From: Talinum fruticosum
Taxonomy: Eukaryota; Streptophyta; Magnoliopsida; Caryophyllales; Talinaceae
Assembly (NCBI GenBank): GCA_021018815.1
Contig: JAITYX010000026.1
Location: 5,208,001-5,272,000 of the forward strand
Reading direction: 5' to 3'
DNA: 64,000 nt
Shown: piece after piece, positions 35,851 to 48,079 of the stretch
How positions within the stretch are numbered: the first letter of the stretch is position 1
Layout of the letters: every line of letters starts with the position of its first letter
Made by a program: the position numbers and the translations under genes
Notes under the pieces: generated by a model
What the model saw: the letters and a program-made list of their open reading frames with translations, nothing else
Database searches by the model: none
Told to the model about the DNA's origin: nothing

Positions 35851-36527
35851 TCCAAGAACTGGGTCTTTAGAGCAGAACATAAATCTTCTTTCCATTCGAA
35901 CTAAGAAAACTTAAAAGAAGTACGATATGAAGAAACGAATGATCGTGCATATCGAACCAGAAAGAGCGAATCGATGATTTATGAAATGCACGATTGAACT
36001 CAAGAAGAAGAATAAGAAGAAGATCGGACCCTGTTTTCATAAGAAATGTGTGCCATAAGAACTAAGATATGATTTATGTGATGAATGAGTTGCATGATGA
36101 ATGATTATATGATTTACTTGCGTAGAAAGACGAATGATGCATGTTTAATTGAATTCATGAATAAGTGATGTCATATGATTCTCGGCAAGTTGGTAAGTTT
36201 AGAATCTCGCATGTCTTAAGCGTATTTGATTTGAATCGCATGTCATGAATGAATTGTGAATTTACGTGTGTTTGTTAATGAATTAATGTGCAAAGTGAAA
36301 CCCGGGGTTGAGTTTGGGTTATTCACCGGGCTAGTGAGCTCATGACATCACCAACATTTCAGGTGCGAAGTTAGGACTCCCTGGAATTGCTTTTGGCTAT
36401 TAGAAGAAGCGAACCATCGGATAGGACTTCTCCGGACTTCTCTCGTACTTTATGTTTTTCATGTTTGTAAAGACCAGTTGTACTTGAACTTAAGTTTGAT
36501 TATGAATGTAAAAGCCCTATGTGAATA

Positions 36528-36625
36528 CTCCGAGCGTGTGGCTCGTTGAGTTGTGTTGTGTTACTCCGAGCGTGTGACTCGTTGAGTTGTGTTGTGTTTC
36601 TCCGAGCGTGTGGCTCGTTGAGTTT
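36528..36625 (+). repeat. 36-bp tandem repeat, 2.7 units
   Basis: Units start at 36528, 36564 and 36600 (CTCCGAGCGTGTGGCTCGTT core). Two shorter units occur at the equivalent place of the 2029-5450 relic. Confidence 0.85.
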
Positions 36626-36995
36626 TAGATTGTGTTTCGTGCGGGGTTAAGGCTTTAAGCCTATGGGTTTAGCCAGTTTACGGAGGAAACTCTGCCGAAA
36701 TTTCCAGAAAACCCTTTGAAAACCTAGAATTACGCTTCCGCCAATCCAATAAAGGGTTATTAACCCCAAGTTGAGATCTTATGCAGCCTTAGGGGTTCCT
36801 CTCGGGAACCCCGGCATGTAATACTCCTAGGGTGGGTCTAGGGGTGTTACAGTAAGGGGAGAAAAGTTAGAAAAATTTTGTTGTCTTGTTTAGGGGATTT
36901 TCTCTCACCCTATTTTGTGTAAACTCTTTAGAGTAAATTATAATGCATTTCATTAATAATTCCGCTATATGCCTTCGAGTTGCACTATCTCCGAG

Positions 36996-39151
36996 TGTTA
37001 AGCTTGTCGTACAAGCAACAAATTAAACCACTACTTAAACTTATAATAAACAATATAGCAAGGGCAAGTAGGGATCGAATCCACGAGGAAAGATATAATA
37101 ACATGCAAGTTTTAATCTAATTAAATTTACTACTCTTAAAAACAAAATAGAAAATATAAATTAAAATCAATAACTAAAATTCATAGAAAATTATCTAATA
37201 ACTAAATAAATAATTTATACAGAATAATAAAACTACAATAACCCAGAAATATTTTTGTATATTTTTTAGAATAATTAAAACAGAAAACTAAAGCAGAAAA
37301 TAAACAAATTCTAAAACAGAAAATTAAATAAGTAAAATTCTGCACTAAAATAATTACGAAAATAAATACTAAAATTACCCAGAATAATAATACTAATTTT
37401 CTAAACCTAACCAGACCCTAAAAATATAAAAACAAAATTTAAAATCTAATTTACGAATTTATTTTATTAAAAACCTGCAGTAATTAAATTCAAGAATTAA
37501 ATCTGAAAAAATATCAAATTAATTCCAAAAATTCTAAAATTTAATCACAGCAAACTAGGACTCTATCTAAACCCTAAAAGAAAATAAAACAAGAAAAATA
37601 ACAAAAGAAACTATTTTAAAACTAATTTCTAACAAACTGACTCAAAAATAATAAACACTAACAGAAAATTAATTCTGAAAATTAAAATATATAAAGACTC
37701 AAAATTAAATTAAAATAAAATTACTAAAACTAACCTAAAATACTGATCTTTAGGGGGTAACGAAATTAATAATAAAAAACTATATATTTATAAATAAAAA
37801 TTGACAAACTAAAGAAAATAACTAAAAAGCAAACAAATAATTATCAAAGATAGCAAATTTATAAAAACACTTAGTATAATCTATATCCACCATGCAAATT
37901 ATTATTTATCATTAACACACAAATTGATCTACCCATGAGCTAAACTGTAGAAGACAACCACTAGCGGATCTTCCCCGTTTTTCCTTAGTTATTAGTTTAC
38001 TTAGGCCTAGCCCTAATATAAACCCTACTAATATTGATAACCCTAGCACTAGCACTAGAATTTAATCAAATTAGAGCATTAAGTATTAGAAAAACATCAT
38101 CTAGCACCTAATAACCAATCTACTAGCAAATTGATTTAAGAAGGATCTATGATAATTTCCTAATTAAAAGAGATGGGTATGAGCCATCCATGATTAACTA
38201 GGGTGATACTTATGTCTAAAAGATCAAGCAATTACGTACTTAAACCCTCTAAACTATCACATGAATTTATATAAAACTAAATAGCGTGCACTCTAATTAA
38301 TTAGACATAAATTCATAAACATTAAACACAAATTATCATAGAATCATGGATCAAATCAATAAGACAATAAAAATCAAAACTTTGTTTCAAAATAAGTAAT
38401 TTAACATGGCTTCAATGAGATTATACTAAGTATAAGAAAAACTACTCACACATAATGTAATTTAAAACATGTAAACTAAATAAAACTAGCATCTTTAGTA
38501 TTAATCTATCAATAAAAACTCAATCTTTTCTAATAAAAATTACAAAACTAAATTATACTACCGATATTAGTTTCTTTGACCCGGGAAGATGAAGAAGATG
38601 ATGATGGATGGTGGCTGGCTGGGCAACGGACAGCAGCAACAGCAAGCGGACAGCAGCAGCAGCAAGCGGACAGCAGCGGCAGCAAGGGTTCAGGCGGCAG
38701 GTGCAGCGGCTGGCTGGTGGCTGGGCAGCAGGTGTAGGCGGCAGCAAGCAGTGGTGGCTGGCGTGGACAGCAAAGGCAAGAGGTGGTGATTGTGTGTGGG
38801 TCTAGGTCCCCTCTCCATGATGATAATAAGTAGTATATATAGGGTGAAAGAGTTAGGGTTTATTTCTCTTTCTTCTCTTCTAAGTTTCCCTTTTCTATTC
38901 CACTTAGGATTTCCTAAAATATAATATCCTAAAATAAATATTTTATTACATATTATATTTATGGACCGACTTCATATATTTTCTTGGATGCTTGTCGGTA
39001 GCTAAAAATCCACTTTTAACGACTTTTCTTCTCTTCCCCACTTTATTCGATAATTACCTATAAATAGACAAAATAGAATAAATTAGATAAAATAAACTAT
39101 ATAATATAAACTAAATAACTACTAAAAATACGTATAAAATACGACTTAACA
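36996..39151 (-). mobile_element. Solo LTR of an Athila-like element, TSD CCGAG
   Basis: Plus-strand termini are TGTTAAGCTTGTCG and CGACTTAACA (7-bp inverted ends), flanked by CCGAG at 36991-36995 and 39152-39156. The body closely matches the LTR of element C (55174-57514) in the same orientation, including a CAG/GCA-rich block (38620-38770) and the GGGATCGAATCCACGAGG motif near its plus-strand left end. No internal genes, so it is a product of LTR-LTR recombination. Confidence 0.85.
38620..38770. repeat. CAG/GCA-rich low-complexity block
   Basis: CAGCAGCAGCAAGCGGA units repeated several times. The equivalent block in element C (56970-57140) has a different unit order. Confidence 0.8.
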
Positions 39152-39156
39152 CCGAG

Positions 39157-39484
39157 CTTACTCGCTTAAAGCAATTATCTCCGAGTTTATTATTTCGAGT
39201 TTCAATTTCTTGCTCAATATTTTTTCTTTGCTCTGATTTGACTACTATGTCTATCATTGCTCCGATACTCAGCTATTTTCTTGCTCCGATACTTTAACTC
39301 TTTTTATGCAATCTCAGCTTATCTCGCTCCGATAGAATATAAGTTTCATTCACTATATTTTCTCTACACAATTCTATCATGTTTTTCTTTTACTTATTCC
39401 TTGAGAAAGGATGAAAAACCAGATCTATATCACTAACAAAGTTAACATCTAAGTATGGAATGCCTTTCATCAAAAAGGGGAGAT
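39157..39484 (+). other. Distal region and polypurine tract of element B
   Basis: Continuation of 36857-36995 after the solo LTR, with GCTCCGAT repeats matching 22620-22800 inverted. Ends in AAAAAGGGGAGAT directly before the 3' LTR. Confidence 0.75.
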
Positions 39485-41010
39485 TGAAGACTGAGACCTT
39501 ACATATACCATTCTGAGTTCCATCAAGGGATTAGGTACAAGACTTCATCTCTCATAAGGTTTTGATTAAAAGTCATTCTATCCGGTTTAACAACTTTTCG
39601 AGTGATACAACACCTTTTACGAGTGTTACGAGAATCTATCATATATATTCTCATTCAACTCGAATGACTCTTGCTTATCGGTTTACACACAGTTTCGAGT
39701 CACTCATACAACACTCGGATATATTACATGTTCAAACACTTGTTCTATTTTGCATAAACTCAGGTCCTGCTTCATGATCTAAGATTGATTGGATTACTGT
39801 GTTAATTCATATTTCTAGGTCAACATGCTTGGTTTGAACATTGGCAGTCTAGATCAAGTCTTTCCACTCGATGTTATTTATTTGACTTGCTTGACCTCTA
39901 AACCGACTCGGATGGAATTTAAGTATAATGGATATTAGACTCGGAAAATTCCATTTCTTTCTAACTCGGATAATTATGCACTTAATTATCTTAATTAAGA
40001 TTATTATTTGTATCTAACCCTGGACCAAAGTATTTTATACTTTGAGAACCAAATTAATTTACTTTTGTAGGTTATTCAAACGAGTCTATCCTATTTTTGA
40101 ATTACAAAAGTAACCCGTTTTAAAATGTCAAATAACCGATAGACAAGGCTTTGTCCATCTCTCGACCAAGGCCCGGACACTATGTCGGGATTGTTCGATT
40201 CCAAAACCGGAAATCCACAACGCTAAGCACAACGGAGGTTTCCACCCCACTTTTCGGACACCACCAGTGGATTGGGACTTCCAAAGGAGTTAAGAGCCAT
40301 TGCCCAACCTTCACACCTCAACGGATATTTTCCGAGCGACTCGGAAAATCCATTGCAACGGTCATAAAGAACTTCCAGTCGGAAGATAGTCATAATAGCT
40401 AATCTGCTTGGTTATCTATAAATAGAAGCCAACTCTCAAGACTTGAATATTGTTGAACCAACTGTCAATACACGCACTTAAGCAAAAAGTCATTGTATTT
40501 TATTCTCAATCTTCTACTTACAACTCCAACTCGTACTTAATATCGTTATGAGTTGTAAGGTCTTGTAATCAGTTTACAAACACTCATTCTTACTTTCCGA
40601 GTAAGGTACCTTGACCGAGCTGTAAGCGTTAACTAAGCTCGCTTGTCCCTAACTCGTAAATGTTACCTTAGTTAGGAAGTAATAGATTAGATAAGGTAAT
40701 TTCGAGTCTAGGAAAATCTTGTAAGGAATTGTCTAAGGGAGCAATTTTGGTTGAGTCTTTCTACTATATTTTTGTGGATTAAAAATAGTGGATTTGACTT
40801 GGTGCTTAGATTAGCACTAACCGTGGTTTTCTCGCCCCAGGAGGGTTTCCACGTAACTTTATGAGTTTGCACTTTTCCGAGTCCAATCTAGACTCGGACT
40901 CTCCACAGAGTCATCTCTAGTTTTATTCTTCCATTACTTGATTAAATTTCCTCATCACCCTATTCACCCCTCCTCTAGGGTGACTTAGTCTCTCCAAGAG
41001 CAAAACTTCG
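39485..41010 (+). repeat. Element B 3' LTR
   Basis: TGAAGACTGAGACC start and GAGCAAAACTTCG end (last base changed from A). TATA box at 40417-40425; TTTTCCGAG/CTCGGAAAA palindrome at 40327-40349. Confidence 0.85.
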
Positions 41011-41026
41011 GAAAGAAAAAAATTAA

Positions 41027-44000
41027 TTATACATTAATCATACCAAGCTCATTCCTAATAAAATAAAACTGATCCTCACTAAGGAGCTTAGTAAAGATAT
41101 CAGCTAATTGAAAATTGGTAGGAATGAATTCAAGTTTAATATCACCTTTCTCAGAATGGTCTCTTAGAAAATGATACCCGACCTCAACATGTTTAGTCTT
41201 TGAGTGCTGAACTGGATTCTTGGTGATACTGATTGCACTTTGATTATCACACTTGATTGGAACAGATTTGAATGAAAGTCCAAGATCTTTCAAGTGTTGC
41301 TTTATCCATAAGATCCGAGCACAAGCATGCCCTAGCCGCAATATACTCGGCTTCAGCGAGTTGATGGAGCTATTGAGTTTTGCTTCTTTGAGTGCCAAGA
41401 TATAAGGGATTAACCCGAAATTGGCAGGCTCCTGAGGTGCTCTGTCTATCAACTTTGTATCCAGCATAGTCGGCATCCGAGTATCCGAGTGAGAGTCGGT
41501 TATGAATCTCCGGAGTACCATAGACCTAAATTCCGAGTCCCTGCAAGATATCCGAATATTCTCTTCACCGCAGATGAGATGTGATTCTTTTCGATTAGCT
41601 TGAAATCTTGCACACAGACAGACACTAAACATTATGTCTGGCCTACTAGAAGTGAGATAGAGCAAAGATCCAATCATACCTCGGTAGAGTTTCGATCTAC
41701 TTGCTTTACCTTTCTCGTCCGAGTCTAGTTTTATGCTGTCTGCTCATAGGTGTTCGCTGCATGATTTGCATCTTGGAGTTTATACTTCTTCAGCAGCTCC
41801 TTGGTATACTTTGATTGATGGACATAGATGCCATCTTTGTCTTGCTTGATTTGTAGACCAAGGAAGAAATTGAGTTCTCCCATCATACTCATTTGAAATT
41901 CTGTCTCATTAACTTAGAAAAATCTCGACATAGAATTTTATTAGTAGCTCCAAAAATTATGTCATCTACATAGATCCGAGCAATAAGAAAGTCTTTGCCC
42001 TTGGGTTTTATAAAAAGAGTTTTGTCAATCGACCTCTTCTGAAATCATTTTCAACCAAGAAATTGCTTAGTCTTTCATACCAAACTTTGGGAGCTTGTTT
42101 AAGACCATAGAGAGCTTTTTGCAATTTGAAAACATGATTTGGAAATTCCGAGTTTTCCAGGGGTTGCTCAACATAGACTTCCTCTTCAATGAAACCATTG
42201 AGAAAAGCACATTTAACATCCATTTGATATAACTTAATATTCATGCTAGATGCAAATGCCAATAAGATTCTAATAGCTTTAATTCACGCAACAGGTGCAA
42301 AGGTTTCCCCACAATCAATCCCTTCTTCTTGATTGTAACCTTGAGCCACAAGTCTAGCCTTATTTCGACTACCAACCCACCTTCATTTTGTTTTTGAAAA
42401 CCCATTTGGTTTGTATGACTGGGTGGTCCGAAGGTCGTTTGGTCGAGTCCGGACTTGGTTTCTTTCGAATTGATTGAGTTCCTCTTGTATGGCCTCTACC
42501 CATTCGAGGTTAATTTAGGGCCTCTAGTGCATTTCGGGTTCGAGTTAATGATATGAATGCAGTGAATGCACATAGATTTTGATGAGAGGAACGAGTTCTT
42601 ACCCCACTATTGATGTCGAGATATGATGTTTTCTAGTGGGTGACTAGAAGCATACTTGAAAGCTCTACTGTTCTTTGGTTCACCAGATGTGTAGGTTGAA
42701 TTGGTTGATGCTCGGTAGTCCGTTCCGAGTGAGCTTGTTCATCAGATTGACCTTCAACATTCTGAGCTGGCTCTTGAGTTGCCTCATTATGAGTCCGAGT
42801 GACTTCATTCCGAGTGACATGGATTTGATTCTTGATGAGCTCATTTTCATCAAGATCATCATTTCGTTGAGCTTCGGATCTAAGAATGTTGACTCACTTG
42901 GTTTTTCCTGTTCAATCTCATCAAACACAACATGGATGCTTTCTTCCACTTTGTTAGTTCTTTTATTAAAAATACGATATGATTTGCTATGAGATGAATA
43001 GCCAAGAAAAATACCTTCATCCGACCGAGCATCAAACTTGGTCAGGTGATCCTTACCATTGTTATGGACAAAACACTTAAATCCAAAGGGTTTAAAGTAT
43101 GAAATATTAGGTTTCTTCCCTTTGTAGAGCTCGTATGGAGCTTTCTTCGATATGGGTCCGATGAGGTATGTGTTCAATGTGTAGTTGGTCTGTGTTGACT
43201 GCCTCAGCCCAAAAATAGTAGGGTAGATTATGTTCAATCATCATTGTCCTAGCTATTTCTTCAAGAGTTCGGTTCTTCCTCTCCACCACTCCATTTTGTT
43301 GAGGAGTTCTTGGTGCTGAGAAGTTGTGAGAGATGCCATTCTTGTCATAGAACTCTACAAATTCCGAGTAGTTGAACTCCCTTCCATGGTCGGTTCGAAT
43401 CCTTTGAATCCGAGTCTTAAACTCAACTTGAATTTTCCTACGAGCTTGCTTGAACTCTTTGAATGCTTCACTTTCGTGCTTAAGAAAAGACACCCAGGTA
43501 AATCGTGAGTAGTCATCAACAATAACAAGCACATATGATTTACCTCCGAGACTCTTGACATGGATTTCACCACATAAATCCATATGCAACATTTCAAGTA
43601 CCTTGGATGTGGAAACAGTTTTCAGAGATTTAAAGGATGATCCGACTTGTTTCCCTTTTATGCATGCTTCGAAATTTTATCTTTCTTAAATGCACAATGA
43701 GGCGATCCTCTAACTAAACCATAGACGCAAGTTTCTTAATGGTAAGCATGCTAACATGACCTAGTCTACGATGCCATGTCCATGAATCATCATGAAGAGA
43801 TGCTTTTAAACAGGATAAATTCGACTCGGGTCGGAAAGAGAAATAGTATAAGTGTTACCTGATCTCTTACCCGAGAGCTTGATTTCCTTGGTAGCATCAT
43901 CGGAGATATAGCAGTTGGTCCGAGTGAATCTTACCTCTTGACCTTTGTCACATAGTTGAGAGATGTTGAGCATATTGTACTTTAATCATTTGACAAGGTA

Positions 44001-44190
44001 TACTGGGCTGACCAGATTGCTTCCTTTTCCAATCTTGCCTATTCCAATTATCTTGCCTTTGCTGTCATCTCCAAACGTGACTTTTCCTCCCTTGTATTCT
44101 TCCAACTTAGAAAAGAGTCTTGAATATCCCGACATGTGGCGTGAGCATCCACTGTCTAGGTACCAATGCCCTTTTATTCTTTTCTAAGCT
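41027..44190 (-). pseudogene. Element A pol: protease, integrase, RT, RNase H
   Basis: Right to left: protease DSG at 44148-44156; integrase D 43578-43580, D 43389-43391 and E 43281-43283 (a D,D35E core; RTDHGREF, NGVVERKNRT); a connecting region (ELYKGKKPNISYFKPFG, IFLGYSSHSKSYRIFN); RT with YQMDVKCAFLNGF, ALYGLKQAPKVWYERL and YVDD at 41961-41972; RNase H ending ADIFTK...GMINV. Frameshifts are visible near 43200, 42000 and 41700. It is the best preserved pol in the nest, but not open. It encoded the enzymes for reverse transcription and integration. Confidence 0.88.
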
Positions 44191-44219
44191 ACCTATAAGT
44201 CGAACCAAACTAACCTTTC

Positions 44220-46007
44220 TCACTTCCTCTAACGAACCCGAGTAACTCCCTTTACCGTGGTCCTTTTATGAGGAAGTAGACTCTTGGGAACCCAGATTTG
44301 AATGACTTTGGGTTTGGTCCGATTCTCGAGTCTTTCTTTTAGAGAACCGAGTCCGTGTCTCTTTGTTTTGATAAGTTTTTCTTTTATAAACCGGTGGAGA
44401 AGGTTTTCTCTTGTAAGCTGGTCCGGGCTCAGTCCTCCTTTCATTCTTATGCATGAAACCGTGGTTAGCCTTCCGGAACTTCACAGCTTCCGGAATCCTT
44501 TTGAAAAGTTCTGAGTAGGAATTGGATTCCTCCTCTTTGTTAAAACCAAGTCCTTCTTTTCTAAAGGAGACACATTGAGATCCTAAGAGCATATCAAGGT
44601 TTTTCCGACCTTGACTAAATTTTAAAACAAGTTCTTGAGACTCGTTGAGCTTTTTCTTTAATTGCTCATTCTCTCTTCTGAGTGACTCGGACTCAGTCTC
44701 ATTAGATTGAGCACTAGTCTTGAGTTCTCTTAGAGTAAGTCTCGCTTTTCCAATTTGTTTTTCAAGGAGATGCTCTCGAAGTAACGGACTCAAGTTGTTC
44801 TTTAAACCGAGAAGAATCATAATTAGACTTTTCTTCCAAAGTAAAAATATATGTGGCTAAATCAACTTTGGAGAATTTGAGGAAGTATTCAATTACCTCC
44901 CGAGGATTTGTTTCCTTACTGTCTCGAGTAAGCTAAGTTTGACTCTGTTTCAGCTTCCGAGTCGAGAGTGACATCGGACATTTTGAGTCATCCGAGTCCT
45001 CATCATCTTTTGATAAGTCTTCATCACTCCATGTGGCCATCATAGCCTTTTTCTTCCTGCTGTCCCTTTTTCTCTTGGGACAGTCCTTGACCATGTGTTC
45101 CTTGCTGCCACATTCAAAACAACAAGAGTTCATAGTCAAAGATAACTTTCAAGGGGAAGAGTGCTTACCTTCTCTATCCTTCTTGTCTTTCTTATAGAAC
45201 TCTTTTCTTGGATTCTTATCCTATCTCTTGTGCTTCATCATTCTCTTGAATCCTCTAGCAATGAGTGCCATGGGATCCTCTTCTAAGTCCGAGGAACTCG
45301 GCTTTGCTTCGCTTAATGTTCTTTTTGGTGCCGACCTCTGCATCCTCCTCTTCCGAGATGGATCTCGTGGGTGAGTAGCTTCCCAATGAGTTCGTCTACC
45401 TTGAATTGGGACAGGTTCCGAGCCTCTTCAATGGCAGGCACCTTGGGACCCCATCTTCTCTTGAGTAGGCTTCTAAGTATCTTTTTGCACATTTCCTCGT
45501 GGGAAATGTTTTTACCCGGAGATTTGAGATTATTGGTAATCTCGGTGAAGCGGATGAACATCTGAGTGATGTTCTCTTCCGGCTCCATCTTAAAGAGCTC
45601 ATACTTGTGAAGATATTGGCTTATCTTCACTTGTCCGACCTGGCTTGTGCCTTCATAAGTGTTGACCAGTGTGTCCCATACTTCTTTGGCCGTGTCACGA
45701 GCGGACACTCGGTTGTACTCTTCCGAGCCGATTGCGTACATCGGAATGTTCATCGCCTTGAAGTTCTTTCTGAACTTCTCTGCTTCATCAACAATGAACT
45801 CAGCCTTTGTCTTGGGCACGAGTCTTGTTTCTTCCGTATTCATGGGAATGTAGTTGCCTACTTGTATGATGTTCCGGAGATCCTCATCATGATCCGAGCA
45901 TGAAACATTCCATGAGCTTCTTCCAGATACACGAAGTTAGACCCTTTGAACTTTGATGGTCTGCTGGAAGATCTTCCTTTATCGAACTTTCCATGGTTTT
46001 GAGCCAT
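44220..46007 (-). pseudogene. Element A gag
   Basis: ATG at 46005-46007 (MAQNHGKFDKG), a shift near 45900, then a 176-residue open stretch with the UBN2/copia gag fold (KEVWDTLVNTYEG, GQVKISQYLHKYELFKM, EEMCKKILRSL). The CCHC knuckle CFECGSKEHMVKDC follows at about 45080-45125, then an acidic Ser/Asp stretch and a coiled-coil-like linker (44266-44820). It would form the capsid and bind RNA. Several frameshifts separate these parts. Confidence 0.85.
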
Positions 46008-46052
46008 TTGATTTTTAAACCTTTGGATGGTTAGATCCTTTCTGAAAGGCTA

Positions 46053-46064
46053 GGCTCGATACCA
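46053..46064 (-). promoter_or_regulatory. Primer binding site of A
   Basis: TGGTATCGAGCC on the minus strand, two bases inside the 5' LTR; close to the initiator-methionine tRNA 3' end used by Copia elements (TGGTATCAGAGC). Confidence 0.75.
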
Positions 46065-46066
46065 AT

Positions 46067-47605
46067 TGAAGGTTTGCTCTTGGAGAAACTAAGTCACCCT
46101 AGATGGGGGTGAATAGGGTGATGAGGAAATTTAATCAAGTAATGGAAGCATAAAACTAGAGATGACTCTATGGAGAGTATGAGTCTAGATTGGACTCGGA
46201 AAAGTGCAAACTTAGAAAGTTACGTGGAAACCCTTCAGGGCGAGAAAACCACGGTCGGTGCTAATCCAAGCACCAAGTCAAATCCACTATTTTGAATCCA
46301 CAAAAATACAATAGAAAGACTTAATCGAATTGCTTCCTTAGACAATTCCTTACAAGATTTTCCTAGACTCGAAATTACCTTATCTCGATCTAGTACTTCC
46401 TAACTAAGGTAACCTTTATAGTTAGGGACAACCGAGATGAGTTAACCCTTACAACTCGGTCAAGGGACCTTACTCGAAAGTAAGAATGAGTGTTTGTAAA
46501 CCGATTACAAGACCTTACAACCCGAAGGATATTAAGTACAAAGTTGGAGTTGTAAGTAGAAGATTGAGAATGAAATACAATTACTTTTTGCTTAATTGCG
46601 TGTATTGATAGTTGGTTCAACAATCTTCAAGTCTTGAGAATTGGCTTCTATTTATAGATAACCAAGCGGATTAGCCGTTATGACTATCTTCCGACTTGAA
46701 GTCCTTTGTGACAGTTGCAATGGATTTTCTAAGTCGCTTAGAAAATATCCATTGAGGTGTGAACGTTGGGCAACGGCTCTTGACTCATTTGGAAGTCCCA
46801 ATCCACTGGTGGTGTCCGAAAAGTGGGGTGGAAACCTTCGTTGTGCTTAGCATTACGAATTTCCGGTTCGGAAACAGATAATCCTAACACGATGATCCGG
46901 GCCTTGGTCGGAGATGGAAAAAGCCTTCTCTGCTAGTGATTTGACATTTTGAAGCCGGTTACTTTTGTAATTCAAAAATAGGATAGCCTCGTTTGAATAA
47001 CCTACAAAAGTATATCAATTTGGTTCTCAAAGTATAAAATACTTTGGTCCAAGGTTAGATACAGATAATAATCTTAATTAAGATAATTAAGTGCATAATT
47101 ATCCGAGTCGGAATGAACTGGAATTTTCCGAGTCTAATATCCATTATACTCAAATTCCATTTGAGTCAGTCTAGAGGTCAAGCAAGTCAAATAAATAACA
47201 TCGAGTGGAAAGACTTGATCTAGACCGCCAATGTTCAAACCAAGTAAGCTGACCTAGAAATATGAATTAACACGAGTAATCCAATCAAACTTAGATCATG
47301 AAGTCGGACTCGAGTTTATGCAAAATAGAACAAGTGTTTGAAAATGCAATATATCTGAGTGTTGTCCGAGTGACTCAGAAATTGTGTATGAACTGATAAG
47401 CAAGAATATGATTTACGAGTCGGTCGAGTTGAAAGAGAATATATACGATAGATTCGTAAAACTCAAAAAGATGTTATATCACTTAGAAAAGTCATTAAAG
47501 CGAGATAGAATGACTTTTAATCAAAACCTTGTGAGAGATGAAGTCTTATACCTGATCCCTTGGTGGAACTCAGAGTGGTATATATATGTAAGGTTTGAGT
47601 CTTCA
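46067..47605 (-). repeat. Element A 5' LTR
   Basis: 1.54 kb, partner of 20960-22491. TATA box at 46648-46656. The palindrome here reads TTTTCTAAG/CTTAGAAAA: each CpG of the partner has become TpA. Confidence 0.85.
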
Positions 47606-47610
47606 CTCAA

Positions 47611-48079
47611 AGTATAAAATACTTTGGTCCAAGATTAGGCAAAAATAATAATTAAGTACTTAATTATCTTTGGCTTAAAAGAATGAAAATTTCGAGTCTA
47701 ATATTCAGTAAGACTAGATTCCATCTAGAGTTAATCCTTAAAAGATCAAGTTTAAAATTAAATAAGCAATAAGCATAAACTTGATTCATTCAAATAATTC
47801 TCTAAGAAGTAAACTAACTTAGAACAAAGAATTAACGTTGTAATTCATTTTAACTTGAAGTGCAAAGTCGGTCTCAGAATAAATGAGTTAGAGAAATTAT
47901 TTGAGCATGCGACGGTTCTAAGTGATGTTTGAGTGGATCGAAGCGCAAGTAAGAGATATGCAATCAAGTGCTTTCGAGCCAGTCGAACAGAATCAAAACT
48001 TAGATACGAGTTTCTATTAGGCTCATAGTGACTTAGAATCAAAATCTATGAGAGAAAGAGAGTTACACCCGAGTCTTCA
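47611..48079 (-). mobile_element. Sirevirus E 3' LTR, remainder
   Basis: Continues 20006-20959 from AGTATAAAATACTTTGG to the GAGTCTTCA terminus. It is followed by the polypurine tract (ATCTCCCCGTTTTTTA on the plus strand). Confidence 0.8.

Larger units (their letters stand above)
33889..36851 (+). mobile_element. Solo LTR-like element, about 2.96 kb, TSD GTAAG
   Basis: Starts TGTAAGACCCCG and ends GGGGTGTTACA, imperfect inverted termini of TG...CA type. GTAAG flanks both sides (33884-33888, 36852-36856), and the distal region of B continues on both sides (TTAAAAG|GTAAG...GGGGAG). Inside are a purine- and GC-rich block (34140-34740), a donor-like site AAG|GTGAGTAAT near 34760, then AT-rich sequence with tandem motifs. 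No pol gene. The TGTAA...TTACA termini and length suggest a Ty3/gypsy (Tekay/Del-like) solo LTR; the lineage is inference. A relic of the same family is at 2029-5450. Confidence 0.8.
25313..41010 (+). mobile_element. Sirevirus-type Ty1/copia element B
   Basis: Plus-oriented element inside A, opposite in orientation to it. LTRs are 25313-26820 (end truncated) and 39485-41010. Flanks are CAAAG (25308-25312) and GAAAG (41011-41015), an imperfect duplication; element A reads through the joined site as GCAAAGAAAAAAATT, which B's own intact sequence at 31511-31530 confirms. Two solo LTRs have landed inside its distal region. Without them B is about 10.6 kb. Genes are broken throughout. Confidence 0.85.
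20960..47605 (-). mobile_element. Sirevirus-type Ty1/copia element A, interrupted by element B
   Basis: Two LTRs in the same (minus) orientation, 20960-22491 and 46067-47605, begin TGAAG and end CTTCA on the plus strand and are flanked by CTCAA. From right to left: PBS, gag, protease, integrase, RT, RNase H, a break at 41011/25312 where B (25313-41010) sits, the third gene, polypurine tract and 3' LTR. Without B, A is about 10.9 kb. The extra gene between RNase H and 3' LTR is the reason for the Sirevirus (SIRE/Maximus) assignment. All genes are broken. Confidence 0.85.

Noticed and set aside
36528..36625. Regular repeats resembling a CRISPR array
   Set aside because: Contiguous 36-bp tandem units without spacers, inside a plant LTR.
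37060..37095. tRNA T-arm-like GGGATCGAATCC near the end of the Athila-like LTRs
   Set aside because: No cloverleaf around it, and it is a fixed part of the LTR.
38553..38805. Gln/Ala/Cys-rich ORFs (also 56901-57270)
   Set aside because: Translations of CAG/GCA repeats inside LTRs, open in several frames.
39485..46066. A single element with inverted LTRs (plus LTR 39485-41010 facing minus pol)
   Set aside because: Explained by B inserted in A; each element has a correctly oriented LTR pair and its own flanking duplication.
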